In this document: piece after piece, positions 10,923 to 20,404 of the stretch
Layout: the number at the start of each line of letters is the position of its first letter
Numbering within the stretch: the first letter of the stretch is position 1
From: Devosia nitrariae
Lineage (GTDB): Bacteria > Pseudomonadota > Alphaproteobacteria > Rhizobiales > Devosiaceae
DNA: 64,000 nucleotides
Direction of reading: 5' to 3'
Assembly: GCF_030160115.1 (NCBI RefSeq)
Contig: NZ_BSNS01000007.1
Span: 297,501-361,500 of the forward strand
Program-made: the position numbers and the translations under genes
The notes under the pieces: model-generated
Told to the model about the DNA's origin: nothing
Seen by the model: only the letters and a program-made list of their open reading frames with translations
Database searches by the model: none

Positions 10923-11125
10923 GAATCCTGAATGCGCCTTGCAGTACTGGTCGGCCCGCACTTACCCCCCTCGTGCGCCTCTCTGCAAGAGCCTGCGCTC
11001 GGGAGCGCGCACGTGCAATCTGAGTGGGGCAGGTCGAGAAGGACGATCGGCGCAGCCAAAACCACCTCCAAATAGGAGGGATGGCGAGATCGGCGACATT
11101 TGCCGCCGATCGAGGTCAGTCGCTG

Positions 11126-11641
11126 CTATTCGACTTCTTCAGCCCGATGCCGGGCCGACCACATGTACCAGCCGAGCACCGCACCGAAGAAGAAGGTGTG
11201 GGCGATGAACTGGATCATCGGGTTCGCCTCGGTGAACCAGGGGAACATCGTCGGCGCGATCACGTAGAAGTTGACCAGCCACAGTCCCAGACCATAGGCG
11301 CCGCCGACCGAGATATCGACGGCAGGCGATCTGAGGCCACCAAAGACCAGCGCGAACACCGCCCCATAGATGACGGCGAGCACCACATGGACGATGACCC
11401 CCGCGAGACCCACACCCAAGAGGTTATAGGTCGGCTCGAGCGCTGCCGGTCCCAAAGCAATGGCACCGATCATGCGCAGCGGCATAAAGAAGGCCTCCGG
11501 ACCCATCATCGCCGCGCTGGCGATCATCTCGAACGCGGCAAAGACGATGCCGGCAATAATGCCGCCGATCACGCCCTGGGTCAGTGCCCACGGGACTTCG
11601 GCGCGGGTGACGGGAACATGTGTTTCATGCAGAACAGCCAT
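11126..11641 (-). CDS. Small multi-pass membrane protein, unknown
   Basis: A 171-residue integral membrane protein with about four hydrophobic helices (roughly 20-45, 70-100, 105-130 and 145-165). The first is Gly/Ala rich (VIGGIIAGIVFAAFEMIASA). I do not recognise the family with certainty. A GGAAC-N16-CGTT element 42 bases upstream of the start suggests control by the general stress sigma factor EcfG. The Asn, Trp and Pro residues in the loops (NFYVIAPTMFPWF) are uncharged, giving no hint of a catalytic site. Confidence 0.72.
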   Translation of the reverse strand: MAVLHETHVPVTRAEVPWALTQGVIGGIIAGIVFAAFEMIASAAMMGPEAFFMPLRMIGAIALGPAALEPTYNLLGVGLAGVIVHVVLAVIYGAVFALVFGGLRSPAVDISVGGAYGLGLWLVNFYVIAPTMFPWFTEANPMIQFIAHTFFFGAVLGWYMWSARHRAEEVE

Positions 11642-11682
11642 GGCGGAATCCTTCCCAACTCCGGTTCTCCATCAAACATTCA

Positions 11683-11707
11683 AACGGAGAAGCGGACCGC
11701 CCGTTCC
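11683..11707 (-). promoter_or_regulatory. Candidate EcfG (general stress) promoter
   Basis: Minus strand GGAAC (11707-11703), 16 bases, CGTT (11686-11683). This equals the alphaproteobacterial EcfG/RpoE2/SigT consensus GGAAC-N16/17-CGTT. The -10 lies 42 bases before the start of the membrane protein gene at 11641. Confidence 0.62.
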
Positions 11708-11758
11708 TGGGGCGGCTTTCACCTTGGCGTGACGTGGTCCCGGTTTATGGGGCTGATC

Positions 11759-14023
11759 TCACACAGGCAGGTTCTGCCGGTCGATCCAGTCCTTGAGAAG
11801 CTCGCGGATCGTCACGCTCTCTGCCCCGTCGCTCATGGCGGCGGCGACCGAGCGCTTGATCGGCTCGAGCTCGAGGTTGAGGATCAGTTCCTTGATCGGC
11901 CCGATCGAGGCCGGACCCATGGAGAGCCGGTTCATGCCGATGGCCATCAGCGCCAGGGCTTCGGTCGGCCGGCCGGCGAGCTCCCCGCACATGGTGATCG
12001 GCAACCCATAGCGCCTGGCCGCGTCGACGACGAGCTTGATGGCCCGCAGCCGCGGCAAGGCGATCGGGTCGTAGGACGCCGAAACGCGCGGATTCGCCCT
12101 GTCGGCAGCGGTCAGGAACTGCACCAGGTCGTTCGAGCCGATCGAGACGAAATCGGCCTCGGGCAGCAGCTGATCGAGCTCGAAGAGCAGCGAAGGCACC
12201 TCGACCATGGCGCCGATCTCGAGCTCGACCGGGACCGGGTCGCCGGAGCGCTTCAGGCGTTCGACCTCGCGCCGTATCACGAGCTTGGTCTGCTGGAACT
12301 CGAAGGTCTCGGTGACCATGGGCACCAGGATCTTGAGCGGACGGCCGCGCGCGGCCATAAGCAGCGCGCGCACCTGCGTGCGTAGCAGCCCCGGCCGGTC
12401 GAGCCCCAAGCGGATGGAGCGATAGCCCATGGCCGGGTTCTCCTCGGCCATCGAGCGCAGATACGGCACCACCTTGTCGCCGCCGATGTCGAGGAGGCGG
12501 AAGACGATCGGCCGGTCGCCCGCAAGCCGCATCGCTTCGGCATAGAGATCGATCTGTTCGGCGAGGCGCGGCAGGCGCGACGCGATCATGAACTGCAGCT
12601 CGGTGCGGAAGAGTCCGACCCCGGCCGCGCCCGTGTCCTCGAGCATGGGCAGGTCCGCAACCAGCCCGGAATTATGCAGGAGCGTGATGTCGACACCGTC
12701 GCGGGTGACCGAAGGCTTGTCCTTGAGGGCCGCGTAATGAGCCCGGCGCCGGGCGCTGATCCGCACCTTGTCGATATAGGTCTGCTCGACATCGGGGGTC
12801 GGCCTGATATGCACGGTGCCCGCCGGTCCGTCGACGATGATGTCGTCGCCCGTCTCGCAGATCGAGACGATGGAATCGGCCTGGCCGACCGCCACCAGCC
12901 CCAGCGAACGCGCAACGATCGCGACGTGCGAGGTGGTGCCGCCTTCTTCGAGCACGACGCCGCGCAGCTTCGTCCGGTCGTATTCGAGAAGCTCGGCCGG
13001 GCCCATGTTGCGGGCAACGATGACGGCATTGTCGGGCAGGTTCCGTCCGATGCCCTGGTGGTCGCCGGTCAGCATCCGCAGCAGCCGGTTGGCGAGGTCG
13101 TCGAGGTCGTGCAGGCGCTCGCGGATATAGGGATCGGTCTGGCGGAGCATGCGGGCGCGCGTGTCGTTCTGCACGCGCTCAACGGCGGCCTCGGCCGTCA
13201 GCCCGTTCTCGATGGCTTCGGTGAGCCTGTGCACCCAGCCCCGGTCGTGGGCGAACATGCGGTAGGTCTCGAGGATCTCGCGGTGGTCCGTGGAGGACTG
13301 CATGTCGCCGTGGTCGAGCATGGCATCGATCCCGACCCGCATCTTCTCGAGCGCAGCATCGAGCCGGAGCTTTTCCTGCTCGACGTCCTCGGCGATGAAA
13401 TTGGTCACCACCACGCGCGGGTCGTGGAGCACGACCGTACCCAGAGCAATGCCGTCGGTAAGGCTGACGCCTGTGAACATGCGCGGACGCCTGAGGTCGA
13501 TGTCGGAGCCGGGCTTGATCAGGTTGTCGAAGTCCGAGGTGGCGATCATCTCGGCAAGGATCGTGGCCGTAGTGAGGAGGGCCTCGGTCTCATCCTCGCC
13601 GAAATGCCGCCGCTCGGCATTCTGCACCACCAGGACCCCGAGGGTCTGGCCGGCCCGCAGCACCGGCACGCCGAGGAAGGCGTTGTAGCGCTCCTCGCCC
13701 GTTTCGGGCCGGTAGGCGAAGCCCGGGTGCGAGGGCGCGTTCTCGAGGCTTAAGGGTTCCGCTTCCGCGGCGATGAGGCCGACAAGTCCTTCGCCGAGCC
13801 GCAGCGTGGTCATGTGCACGGCCTCGCGGTCGAGGCCTTTGGTCGCAAAGAGCTCGAGCGCGCCGTCGTCGCGCAGCACGTAGAACGAGCAGACATCCGC
13901 CCGCATGTTCTCGGCAATGACGTTGACGATCTTGTCGAGGCGTTCCTGGCTCGCCAAGGGCTCCGCCATGGTCTCGCGCAGTTGCCGCAGCAAGACGCGA
14001 GGCCCGCCAATTGTGGTGGCCAT
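11759..14023 (-). CDS. ptsP: Phosphoenolpyruvate-protein phosphotransferase PtsP (EI-Ntr)
   Basis: 754 residues, the length of the nitrogen-type enzyme I, which passes phosphate from PEP to NPr and on to EIIA-Ntr in the cytoplasm. A GAF domain occupies about 20-165 (in other species it senses glutamine and 2-oxoglutarate). Next come the PEP-utiliser N domain and the phosphohistidine domain with GGTTSHVAIV, active H366. A PEP-binding TIM barrel follows, with LFRTELQFM and CGELAG. All active-site motifs are intact. It is 63 bases downstream of lysC on the same strand, a frequent arrangement in Hyphomicrobiales. The first ATG, MATTIGGPRVLLRQL, fits the family. Confidence 0.95.
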   Translation of the reverse strand: MATTIGGPRVLLRQLRETMAEPLASQERLDKIVNVIAENMRADVCSFYVLRDDGALELFATKGLDREAVHMTTLRLGEGLVGLIAAEAEPLSLENAPSHPGFAYRPETGEERYNAFLGVPVLRAGQTLGVLVVQNAERRHFGEDETEALLTTATILAEMIATSDFDNLIKPGSDIDLRRPRMFTGVSLTDGIALGTVVLHDPRVVVTNFIAEDVEQEKLRLDAALEKMRVGIDAMLDHGDMQSSTDHREILETYRMFAHDRGWVHRLTEAIENGLTAEAAVERVQNDTRARMLRQTDPYIRERLHDLDDLANRLLRMLTGDHQGIGRNLPDNAVIVARNMGPAELLEYDRTKLRGVVLEEGGTTSHVAIVARSLGLVAVGQADSIVSICETGDDIIVDGPAGTVHIRPTPDVEQTYIDKVRISARRRAHYAALKDKPSVTRDGVDITLLHNSGLVADLPMLEDTGAAGVGLFRTELQFMIASRLPRLAEQIDLYAEAMRLAGDRPIVFRLLDIGGDKVVPYLRSMAEENPAMGYRSIRLGLDRPGLLRTQVRALLMAARGRPLKILVPMVTETFEFQQTKLVIRREVERLKRSGDPVPVELEIGAMVEVPSLLFELDQLLPEADFVSIGSNDLVQFLTAADRANPRVSASYDPIALPRLRAIKLVVDAARRYGLPITMCGELAGRPTEALALMAIGMNRLSMGPASIGPIKELILNLELEPIKRSVAAAMSDGAESVTIRELLKDWIDRQNLPV

Positions 14024-14086
14024 TCGTTTCCCGGCGGCCCGAAGCCGCCCCCCGCTTCCCGGGCGCGGCCGCTACCGGCTTTCCGC

Positions 14087-15352
14087 TCAGGAGTCCTTCT
14101 TGTCCAGACCGTAATACGTATGGAGCGCGCGAACCGCAAGCTCGGCATACTCGTCGTCGATGAGAACCGAGGTCCTGATCTCCGACGTGGTGATGAGCTG
14201 GATGTTGATGCCCTTGTCGGCCAAGGCCTTGAACATCGAGGACGCAACGCCTGCATGGCTGCGCATGCCGACTCCGATCACCGAGATCTTGGCCCCGCCC
14301 TTCGAGCCCGAGAGCCTCTCGAAGGCGATGGTACCGCGCGCCCCTTCTATGGCGCGGATGGCTTTGTCGTATTCGCTGTCGGGCACGGTGAAGGTGATGT
14401 CGGTGGTGCCGCCGTCTTCCGAGATGTTCTGGACGATCATATCGACGACGATGTTCTGGTCGGCGAGCGTCCCGAAGACCGAGGCGGCGACCCCCGGCTT
14501 GTCCGTAACGCCGCGCAGCGTGATCTTGGCTTCGCCACGCGCCAGCGTGATGCCCGAAACGATCTGCTTTTCCATGATCTCTTCCTCATCGCAAACGAGC
14601 GTCCCGGGCACGCCCGGCGTTCCGTCCGGGGCAAGTTGCGGCGCACCCGCATCGTCGAACGTCGAGCGCACGCACAGCCGCACCCCATGGGCCATGGCCA
14701 TCTCGACCGACCGGATCATCAAGACCTTTGCCCCGAGCGAGGCCATCTCCAGCATCTCCTCGAACGAGACCTTGGATAGCCGCCGGGCACGCGGCACGAT
14801 ACGCGGGTCCGTAGTATAAACGCCGTCGACATCGGTATAGATGTCGCAGCGGTCAGCCCGGACGGCGGCAGCGACCGCCACGGCGCTGGTGTCCGATCCG
14901 CCGCGCCCGAGCGTGGTGATGCGCCCGCTCGGCGCAACACCTTGAAACCCGGTGATGACCGGCACCCAGCGGGCCTTCATCCGTTTATCGAGCTCGCTCG
15001 GGTCGATCTCGGTGATGCGCGCCGCCCCGTGGGCGTCGTCGGTCTTGATGGGCACCTGCCAGCCGGCGAACGAGCGCGACTCGATGCCCATGTGTGAAAG
15101 CACGATCGCCATCAGCCCGGCGGTGACCTGTTCGCCCGAGGCCACGATCGCATCGTACTCGCGCGCGTCATGGAAGGGGGAGGCCTCCTCGACCCACCCG
15201 ACGAGCTCATTGGTCTTGCCGGCCATGGCCGAAACCACCACCGCCACCTCGTTGCCCGCATCGACCTCGCGTTTGACATGGGCAGCCGCCTGACGGATGC
15301 GTTCGACCGTGGCGACGGAAGTGCCGCCGAACTTGACGACTATGCGGGCCAT
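14087..15352 (-). CDS. lysC: Aspartate kinase
   Basis: 421 residues; phosphorylates aspartate, the first step to lysine, methionine, threonine and diaminopimelate. KFGGTS at 5-10 is the nucleotide/aspartate motif at the N-terminus, and GRGGSDTSAVA lies near residue 165. Two ACT domains at the C-terminus (from about 265, ending near 410) include the typical VGVGMRSHAGVAS and QLITTSEIRTSVLI segments, so feedback inhibition is expected. The start MARIVVKFGGTS follows GGGGAG. An in-frame extension of 77 codons upstream is shadow sequence. Confidence 0.97.
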   Translation of the reverse strand: MARIVVKFGGTSVATVERIRQAAAHVKREVDAGNEVAVVVSAMAGKTNELVGWVEEASPFHDAREYDAIVASGEQVTAGLMAIVLSHMGIESRSFAGWQVPIKTDDAHGAARITEIDPSELDKRMKARWVPVITGFQGVAPSGRITTLGRGGSDTSAVAVAAAVRADRCDIYTDVDGVYTTDPRIVPRARRLSKVSFEEMLEMASLGAKVLMIRSVEMAMAHGVRLCVRSTFDDAGAPQLAPDGTPGVPGTLVCDEEEIMEKQIVSGITLARGEAKITLRGVTDKPGVAASVFGTLADQNIVVDMIVQNISEDGGTTDITFTVPDSEYDKAIRAIEGARGTIAFERLSGSKGGAKISVIGVGMRSHAGVASSMFKALADKGINIQLITTSEIRTSVLIDDEYAELAVRALHTYYGLDKKDS

Positions 15353-15536
15353 GTAACTCCCCGGCAGGTGCCGGTTGATCCCGGCGTCAGGCTTGCTGTT
15401 CGGGCGCTGGCAATGCCACAAGCGGCCCGGCAAGGCAAGCGGCGTGGCCGAGGGACGACACATACCCGGGCCCGCCCCACTTGACTCCGGAACAAAGTGA
15501 GAACATTCTGCCACCCCATCACAAGAGGAGGGCCTC

Positions 15537-15989
15537 ATGAACGCAACGGCCAAGGACACGCGCGCCACCATCATCGCGGTCATGCGCTATCGCGATGCCG
15601 ACGCGGCGCTGAAGTTTCTGACCGACATCTTCGGCTTTGCCGAGCACACCGTCTACCGCGGCGAGGACGGCGAGGTGCAGCACGCCGAGTTGTCCTTCGG
15701 CAACGGCATGATCATGATCGGCCCGGTAGACGGTACGGCCTTCGGCCGCTTAATGCGGGAGCCGCGAGAGGCCGGCGGCGTGACCGGCGCCCTTTACGTC
15801 ATCGTCGCCGATCCCGACGCCCACCATGCAAAATCCGTCGAGGCCGGCTTCGACATCGTCATGGAGTTGCGTGACGTGTTCTATGGTGAGCGCGAATATT
15901 CGGTGCGCGATCCGGAGGGAAACATATGGACCTTCGGTACCTATGATCCGTGGGTGGCGCAGGAACCGGGCGACGCGCCGCCAGCGTGA
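15537..15989 (+). CDS. VOC / glyoxalase-like protein
   Basis: A 150-residue protein with one VOC module: [21 protein letters not shown] (first beta-alpha unit), [12 protein letters not shown] (strand with potential ligand) and [22 protein letters not shown] at the end. The type resembles PhnB/bleomycin-resistance-like proteins. No substrate can be named. It starts with ATG after AGAGGAGGG and lies upstream of ubiG, which begins 119 bases after its stop, so they may share a transcript. It is not closely similar to the VOC protein at 2905-3249. Confidence 0.85.
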   Translation: MNATAKDTRATIIAVMRYRDADAALKFLTDIFGFAEHTVYRGEDGEVQHAELSFGNGMIMIGPVDGTAFGRLMREPREAGGVTGALYVIVADPDAHHAKSVEAGFDIVMELRDVFYGEREYSVRDPEGNIWTFGTYDPWVAQEPGDAPPA

Positions 15990-16108
15990 GGGGAGCGCTT
16001 TCAGCAAAGGCAACTCCAGTTCGAGAACGCGACGCGTTCCATGCGACCTCGCAGCCCTTGCCGACGAGGGAACCTTCGCGGTCTAATGGAGCGACAGGAG
16101 TTGCTCTC

Positions 16109-16852
16109 ATGACCGCCACCACCGTCAATGACGAAGAGATCGCCAAATTCACAGCAATGGCCGAGGAATGGTGGGACCCGAAGGGGAAATTCCGGCCCCT
16201 GCACAAGTTCCAGCCGGTGCGGCTCGGCTACATCCGTGAGCATTTGATTGCCCATTTCGGCCGCGACGGCACGCTGCTTCGCCCGTTCGCGGGGCTGACG
16301 GTGCTCGATGTCGGCTGCGGCGGGGGGCTGCTCTGCGAGCCCCTGGCGCGGCTCGGCGCAACCGTCACCGGCATCGACGCCGCCGAACGCAATATCCGGA
16401 TCGCCAGCCTCCATGCCGAGCAATCGGAACTCCAGGTCGACTATCGCGCAACGACCAGCGAAGAGCTGGCCGCGGCCGGCGCCCGCTTCGACGTGGTGCT
16501 CAACATGGAAGTGGTCGAGCATGTCGACAACGTGCCGCTCTATATGAAGAGCTGCGCCGACCTCGTCGCCCCGGGCGGGCTGATGTTCACCGCAACCCTC
16601 AACCGCACCGCCCGCGCCTATGCGCTGGCCATTGTCGGGGCCGAATATGTCCTGCGCTGGCTGCCCAAGGGCACCCATGACTGGAAGAAGTTCCTGACCC
16701 CCGAGGAGATCACCGCCCTCGTGCGGCGCTTCGGCCTCCACCCTATCGACGAGACCGGCGTCGTCTACCACCCGCTCGCCGACGAATGGCGCAAGTCCTC
16801 CGACATGGGGGTCAATTATATGGTGCTGGCCGAAAAGCCGAAGGTGAATTAG
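16109..16852 (+). CDS. ubiG: Ubiquinone biosynthesis O-methyltransferase UbiG
   Basis: 247 residues; carries out both O-methylations of the ubiquinone ring. The N-terminus has the family signature [29 protein letters not shown], and the SAM motif I is [19 protein letters not shown] (about 68-86). Motif [10 protein letters not shown] follows, and the ending [20 protein letters not shown]...NYMVLAEK is typical. The start [10 protein letters not shown] follows ACAGGAG. It converges on epmB with only 27 bases between the stops. Confidence 0.97.
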   Translation: MTATTVNDEEIAKFTAMAEEWWDPKGKFRPLHKFQPVRLGYIREHLIAHFGRDGTLLRPFAGLTVLDVGCGGGLLCEPLARLGATVTGIDAAERNIRIASLHAEQSELQVDYRATTSEELAAAGARFDVVLNMEVVEHVDNVPLYMKSCADLVAPGGLMFTATLNRTARAYALAIVGAEYVLRWLPKGTHDWKKFLTPEEITALVRRFGLHPIDETGVVYHPLADEWRKSSDMGVNYMVLAEKPKVN

Positions 16853-16879
16853 GGGCGGCTCGGTGCTCCTCCGACCGCT

Positions 16880-17941
16880 CTACCCTTCGCCCCCAACCGG
16901 CGGATAGCGATGCTCCTCGCCGCGGTAGTCGGCGACCGAGTAGCAGCCCTCCTCCATCGGCCGGATGGAGGAGGCGCCGATGTCGGCCTTGCCATGGCCG
17001 CCGGGGATGTCGAGCACATAGGTCGGCTGGCAGAGGCCCGAGATGCGGCCCCGTAGCCCAGCGACCAGCGCCTGCCCTTCGGCGATCGAAAGGCGGAAAT
17101 GGCTGGTGCCGGGGGCAAGATCCGGATGGTGCAGGTAATAGGGCTTGATGCGGGCTTCGACGAACGCGCGCATCAGCGCGGCCAGCGTTTCCGGGTCGTC
17201 GTTGACGCCCTTCAACAGGACCGACTGGCTGACCATGACGATGCCGTTGTCGACGAGCAGCGTGCAGGCGTCGCGGGCGGCGGAGGTCAGCTCGCGTGGA
17301 TGGTTGGCATGGAGCGCCACATAGACGGCCTTGCCGCAGGATTTGAGTGCGGCGACGAGCCCGGCATCGATCCGCTCCGGCTCGACCACCGGTATGCGGG
17401 TGTGGAAGCGCACCACCTTGACGTGCGCGATCCCGGCCAACCGCGCCATCAGTTCGGCGAGGCGCCGGACCGAAAGCACCAGCGGATCGCCGCCGGTGAG
17501 GATCACCTCCCAGATCTCCTCATGGGCGGCGATATAGGCAAAGGCATCGTCGAGCGCCTGCGGCGACGGCGTGCCGAGCCCTGCCGGTCCCACCATCTCG
17601 CGGCGGAAGCAGAAGCGGCAATAGACCGGACACACGTGCACGGCCTTCAGCAGCACCCGGTCGGGATAACGATGGACGATGCCCTCGACCGGCGAATGGG
17701 CGAAGTCCCCGATCGGGTCGGCGCGCTCTTCCGGCAGGATGGCCAGCTCAGCCGGGTCCGGCACGAACTGGCGCGCGATTGGGTCGGCGGGATCGGCCGG
17801 ATCGATGAGCGCAGCCATCGCCGGCGTTACCGCGACCGCATAGCGCTCGGCGACCCGGGCGATTCCGGCAAGCCGTTCCGCCGGCACCAGCGCGGCGTCA
17901 ACGAGGTCGGCCGCCGATTTCAGCCCACGATCGACGCTCAT
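16880..17941 (-). CDS. epmB: EF-P beta-lysylation enzyme EpmB (lysine 2,3-aminomutase-like)
   Basis: A 353-residue radical SAM/PLP enzyme. CxxxCxxC is present as C104, C108 and C111 (CPVYCRFC), and the lysine-aminomutase pattern continues with ILTGGDPL, HTRIPV and KPYYLHHPDLAPGT. Its length is that of EpmB rather than the longer clostridial KamA. EpmB converts (S)-alpha-lysine to (R)-beta-lysine, which EpmA attaches to EF-P. The ATGA overlap with epmA and the divergent efp 1.2 kb away strongly support this role. The PLP-binding Lys is likely in VLDIPGGHGKADIG. Confidence 0.95.
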   Translation of the reverse strand: MSVDRGLKSAADLVDAALVPAERLAGIARVAERYAVAVTPAMAALIDPADPADPIARQFVPDPAELAILPEERADPIGDFAHSPVEGIVHRYPDRVLLKAVHVCPVYCRFCFRREMVGPAGLGTPSPQALDDAFAYIAAHEEIWEVILTGGDPLVLSVRRLAELMARLAGIAHVKVVRFHTRIPVVEPERIDAGLVAALKSCGKAVYVALHANHPRELTSAARDACTLLVDNGIVMVSQSVLLKGVNDDPETLAALMRAFVEARIKPYYLHHPDLAPGTSHFRLSIAEGQALVAGLRGRISGLCQPTYVLDIPGGHGKADIGASSIRPMEEGCYSVADYRGEEHRYPPVGGEG

Positions 17942-18990
17942 GCCGCCCCCTCGGCGACCGGCACCCAGATCACCTGCTCGATGCGCGTCGCGCCCGTCGC
18001 CAGCATCACCAGCCGATCGAAGCCCATGGCGATGCCGCTCGCCGCCGGCATCACTTCAAGCGCTGCCAGGAAATCCTCGTCGAGCGGATAGCGCTCGCCA
18101 TAGAGCCGCTGTTTTTCCGCCATCTCGGCTTCGAACCGGACGCGCTGCTCAGCCGCGTCCGTCAGCTCGCCGAAGCCGTTGGCAAGCTCGACGCCGCACG
18201 CATAGACCTCGAACCGCTCGGCGACACGCGCATCGTCCGGCGCGCGCCGCGCCAGCGCCGCTTCGCTCGCCGGATAGCGGTCGAGGATGGTGACCCGCCC
18301 CTGCCCCAGATGCAGCTCAATCTTTTCGGTGAGGACGCGGGTGAAGAGATAGGACCAGTCATGTTCCGCCGGCACGGCGATCCCCGCGGCTTCCATCTGC
18401 CGCACCAGCGCTGCCGCATCGGTTCTCCCCGCCTCGGTCATGGTCGCGAGCAAATCTATGCCCGCATAGCGCGAGAAGGCCTCGGCAACGCTCAATCGCT
18501 CGGGTTCGGCCAACGGATCGCATTCGCGTCCCCGCCAGCGGAATGCCGATACGCCCGTCGTTGTCGCAGCAAGGCGGAGCATGGCGATGCAGTCATCCAT
18601 CACTGCCTCGTAACGCTCTTGGACGCGATACCATTCGAGCATGGTGAATTCGGGGTGATGCAGCGCACCGCGCTCGCGGTTGCGCCAAACATGACCAAGG
18701 CTCGCGATCCGCGCCTCGCCGGCCGCCAGTAGCTTCTTCATCGAGAATTCCGGCGAGGTGTGGAGGTAGAAGGGGTGGCCAATGCCGTCATTGCCGATGG
18801 CCGTGGTGGAAAAAGCATGCAGGTGCGCTTCGTTGCCCGGCGAGCGCTGCAACCCGGGCGGATCGACGAGGATAAAGCCCTCCTGCGCGAGATACCCGCG
18901 CACGGCCGCTTCGATGCGGTTGCGCGCCAGAAGGACCGGCCGGCGGTCGGCATGGACGGAGGGCGACCACCAGGCTGAGACAGGCGGCAT
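17938..18990 (-). CDS. epmA: EF-P lysine ligase EpmA (PoxA/GenX)
   Basis: A 350-residue class II lysyl-tRNA-synthetase-like protein without the anticodon-binding domain. It transfers beta-lysine to Lys34 of EF-P. Motif 2 is [20 protein letters not shown] and motif 3 is [12 protein letters not shown] near the C-terminus. The start [11 protein letters not shown] is chosen because it matches the EpmA N-terminus (WxPS followed by R-rich helix); a start 84 bases upstream would run into the efp promoter region. It overlaps epmB by four bases (ATGA). Confidence 0.95.
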   Translation of the reverse strand: MPPVSAWWSPSVHADRRPVLLARNRIEAAVRGYLAQEGFILVDPPGLQRSPGNEAHLHAFSTTAIGNDGIGHPFYLHTSPEFSMKKLLAAGEARIASLGHVWRNRERGALHHPEFTMLEWYRVQERYEAVMDDCIAMLRLAATTTGVSAFRWRGRECDPLAEPERLSVAEAFSRYAGIDLLATMTEAGRTDAAALVRQMEAAGIAVPAEHDWSYLFTRVLTEKIELHLGQGRVTILDRYPASEAALARRAPDDARVAERFEVYACGVELANGFGELTDAAEQRVRFEAEMAEKQRLYGERYPLDEDFLAALEVMPAASGIAMGFDRLVMLATGATRIEQVIWVPVAEGAA

Positions 18991-19146
18991 GTTGGAGCTG
19001 GCAGACAAGAGCGTCGTCTTTCGGGACTGGCGGATTTCGGCAAATTGCGCTATCGGGCGGCACCGAACACGCAATCGACTTGCGTGCGGCCGGCCGGTCT
19101 TGCCGCAGGTTTAAGCCGCCGCCGACACGCGAACAAGGAAGAATTC

Positions 19147-19716
19147 ATGGTCAAGGTCATCGCATCGTCCCTGCGTAAGGGCAATGTCGTCGAGCAGGAC
19201 GGCAAGCTCTATGTCGTGCTCACCGCCGAGAACGTCCACCCGGGCAAGGGCAACTCGGTCACCAACGTCGATATGCGCCGCATCTCCGACGGCGTAAAGG
19301 TGACGGAGCGCTGGCGGACCACCGAGCAGGTCGAGCGCGCCGAAGTAGACGATCGCGACTACACTTTCCTCTATGAGGATGCCGAAGGCTTCCACATCAT
19401 GAACCCGGAGAATTATGAGCAGATGGTCGTCTCGCCCGACGTCATCGGCGATCAGAAGCCTTATCTCCAGGAAGGCATGAGCCTGATGGTTTCGACCTAC
19501 AACGGCGTTGCCATCGCCATCGAGCTGCCGCAGCGCGTCAGCCTCGAGGTGGTTGACACCGAGCCGGTGGTCAAGGGCCAGACTGCGGCCTCGTCCTATA
19601 AACCGGCCGTGCTCGAGAACGGCGTCAAGACCATGGTGCCGCCCCATATCGGCACCGGCACCCGCATCGTCGTGCTCACCGCCGACAACTCCTACGTCGA
19701 GCGCGCCAAGGACTGA
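19147..19716 (+). CDS. efp: Elongation factor P
   Basis: 189 residues; relieves ribosome stalling at polyproline. The modification loop [10 protein letters not shown] holds the acceptor Lys34, consistent with the epmA/epmB genes opposite. KOW-like N domain (1-65) and two OB folds end with [25 protein letters not shown], the standard EF-P terminus. The start [12 protein letters not shown] follows AAGGAAG; an upstream in-frame extension of 34 codons is not EF-P-like. Divergent from epmA, with 156 bases for both promoters. Confidence 0.98.
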   Translation: MVKVIASSLRKGNVVEQDGKLYVVLTAENVHPGKGNSVTNVDMRRISDGVKVTERWRTTEQVERAEVDDRDYTFLYEDAEGFHIMNPENYEQMVVSPDVIGDQKPYLQEGMSLMVSTYNGVAIAIELPQRVSLEVVDTEPVVKGQTAASSYKPAVLENGVKTMVPPHIGTGTRIVVLTADNSYVERAKD

Positions 19717-19762
19717 TCCTCGGCGCGGCTCGCACCTCTCGCATCACTTCATCGGTTCCACC

Positions 19763-19846
19763 GGGTCATCCCCGCGAAAGCGGGGACCTCCGTTTGGGCC
19801 TGCGCAAGAGCAACAGAGGTTCCCGCTTTCCGCGGGAATGACCCTG
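19763..19846. repeat. Palindromic repeat, family A, copy 1
   Basis: An inverted repeat of about 84 bases: GGGTCATCCCCGCGAAAGCG...GACCTCCGTT mirrored by ACAGAGGTTCCCGCTTTCCG...GAATGACCC. It lies between efp (+) and the convergent gene at 19881 (-). Each half also contains an inner hairpin (CCCCGCGAAAGCGGGG). Confidence 0.88.
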
Positions 19847-19880
19847 TGAATGGTTGGGAACAAGCGCAGGACTGCACCCC

Positions 19881-20255
19881 TCAATGCGTCTTCATCAGCG
19901 CCGATTTGGGCACGCTGAGCAACAACCGGTCGCCGTCCGCGCCCTCGATCTGGTCGGGCGTGATGTAGCGGTCGGCCGCGAACAGCCCCTCGGCATCGAG
20001 GCGCACGAACCCCTCGCGCAATAGTTTTTCCTTGAGCTCGTCCGATAGATTGTCCTCGCCGGCAAAGGCGCGGGCCATGATGGTGACGAGATCGTCGTCG
20101 CGATCGACATCCGTCGGATTGACGTCCGTCTGCTCGAGGCCTGGGGTCGACGGATCCTCATCGCTGAACTTGAAGTCCTCGACGACGCCAATCTCGTCAT
20201 TGGTGCTGTCGTAGACCTTCATGCCCTTGTGCAGGGTTTCTGGCAGGGTGTGCAT
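19881..20255 (-). CDS. PRC-barrel-like small acidic protein, unknown
   Basis: A 124-residue acidic soluble protein. The opening GMKVYDSTNDEIGVVEDFKFSDED resembles the first strands of a PRC-barrel (V.D..G..IG.V.D); the middle is Asp-rich (NPTDVDRDDDLVT) and the end YITPDQIEGADGDRLLLSVPKSAL resembles the barrel's final strand. PRC-barrel proteins are often stress-induced in Hyphomicrobiales. It starts with ATG after GAGGAGG and has an EcfG-like promoter upstream. A role in general stress is inference. Confidence 0.7.
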   Translation of the reverse strand: MHTLPETLHKGMKVYDSTNDEIGVVEDFKFSDEDPSTPGLEQTDVNPTDVDRDDDLVTIMARAFAGEDNLSDELKEKLLREGFVRLDAEGLFAADRYITPDQIEGADGDRLLLSVPKSALMKTH

Positions 20256-20308
20256 GGTTTACCTCCTCATTGCTTCGCGGCGGCCCTTGCGCCGCCCCGG
20301 CTGACTAA

Positions 20309-20336
20309 GGAACGGGAAACAGTCCCGCCGCGTTCC
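20309..20336. promoter_or_regulatory. Mirror-symmetric EcfG promoter elements (bidirectional)
   Basis: Plus strand: GGAAC 20309-20313, 17 bases, CGTT 20331-20334. Minus strand: GGAAC 20336-20332, 17 bases, CGTT 20314-20311. Both fit the EcfG consensus GGAAC-N16/17-CGTT. The block is bounded by GGAACG and CGTTCC, so one element can serve the divergent genes at 20255 (-) and 20405 (+). Confidence 0.62.
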
Positions 20337-20404
20337 CGTGAGCGCTGGCAAACGAGTGCCTGCCGGGTAAGATCGGCGCAATCGTTTCAAGGGAGTTTCA
20401 GCCA

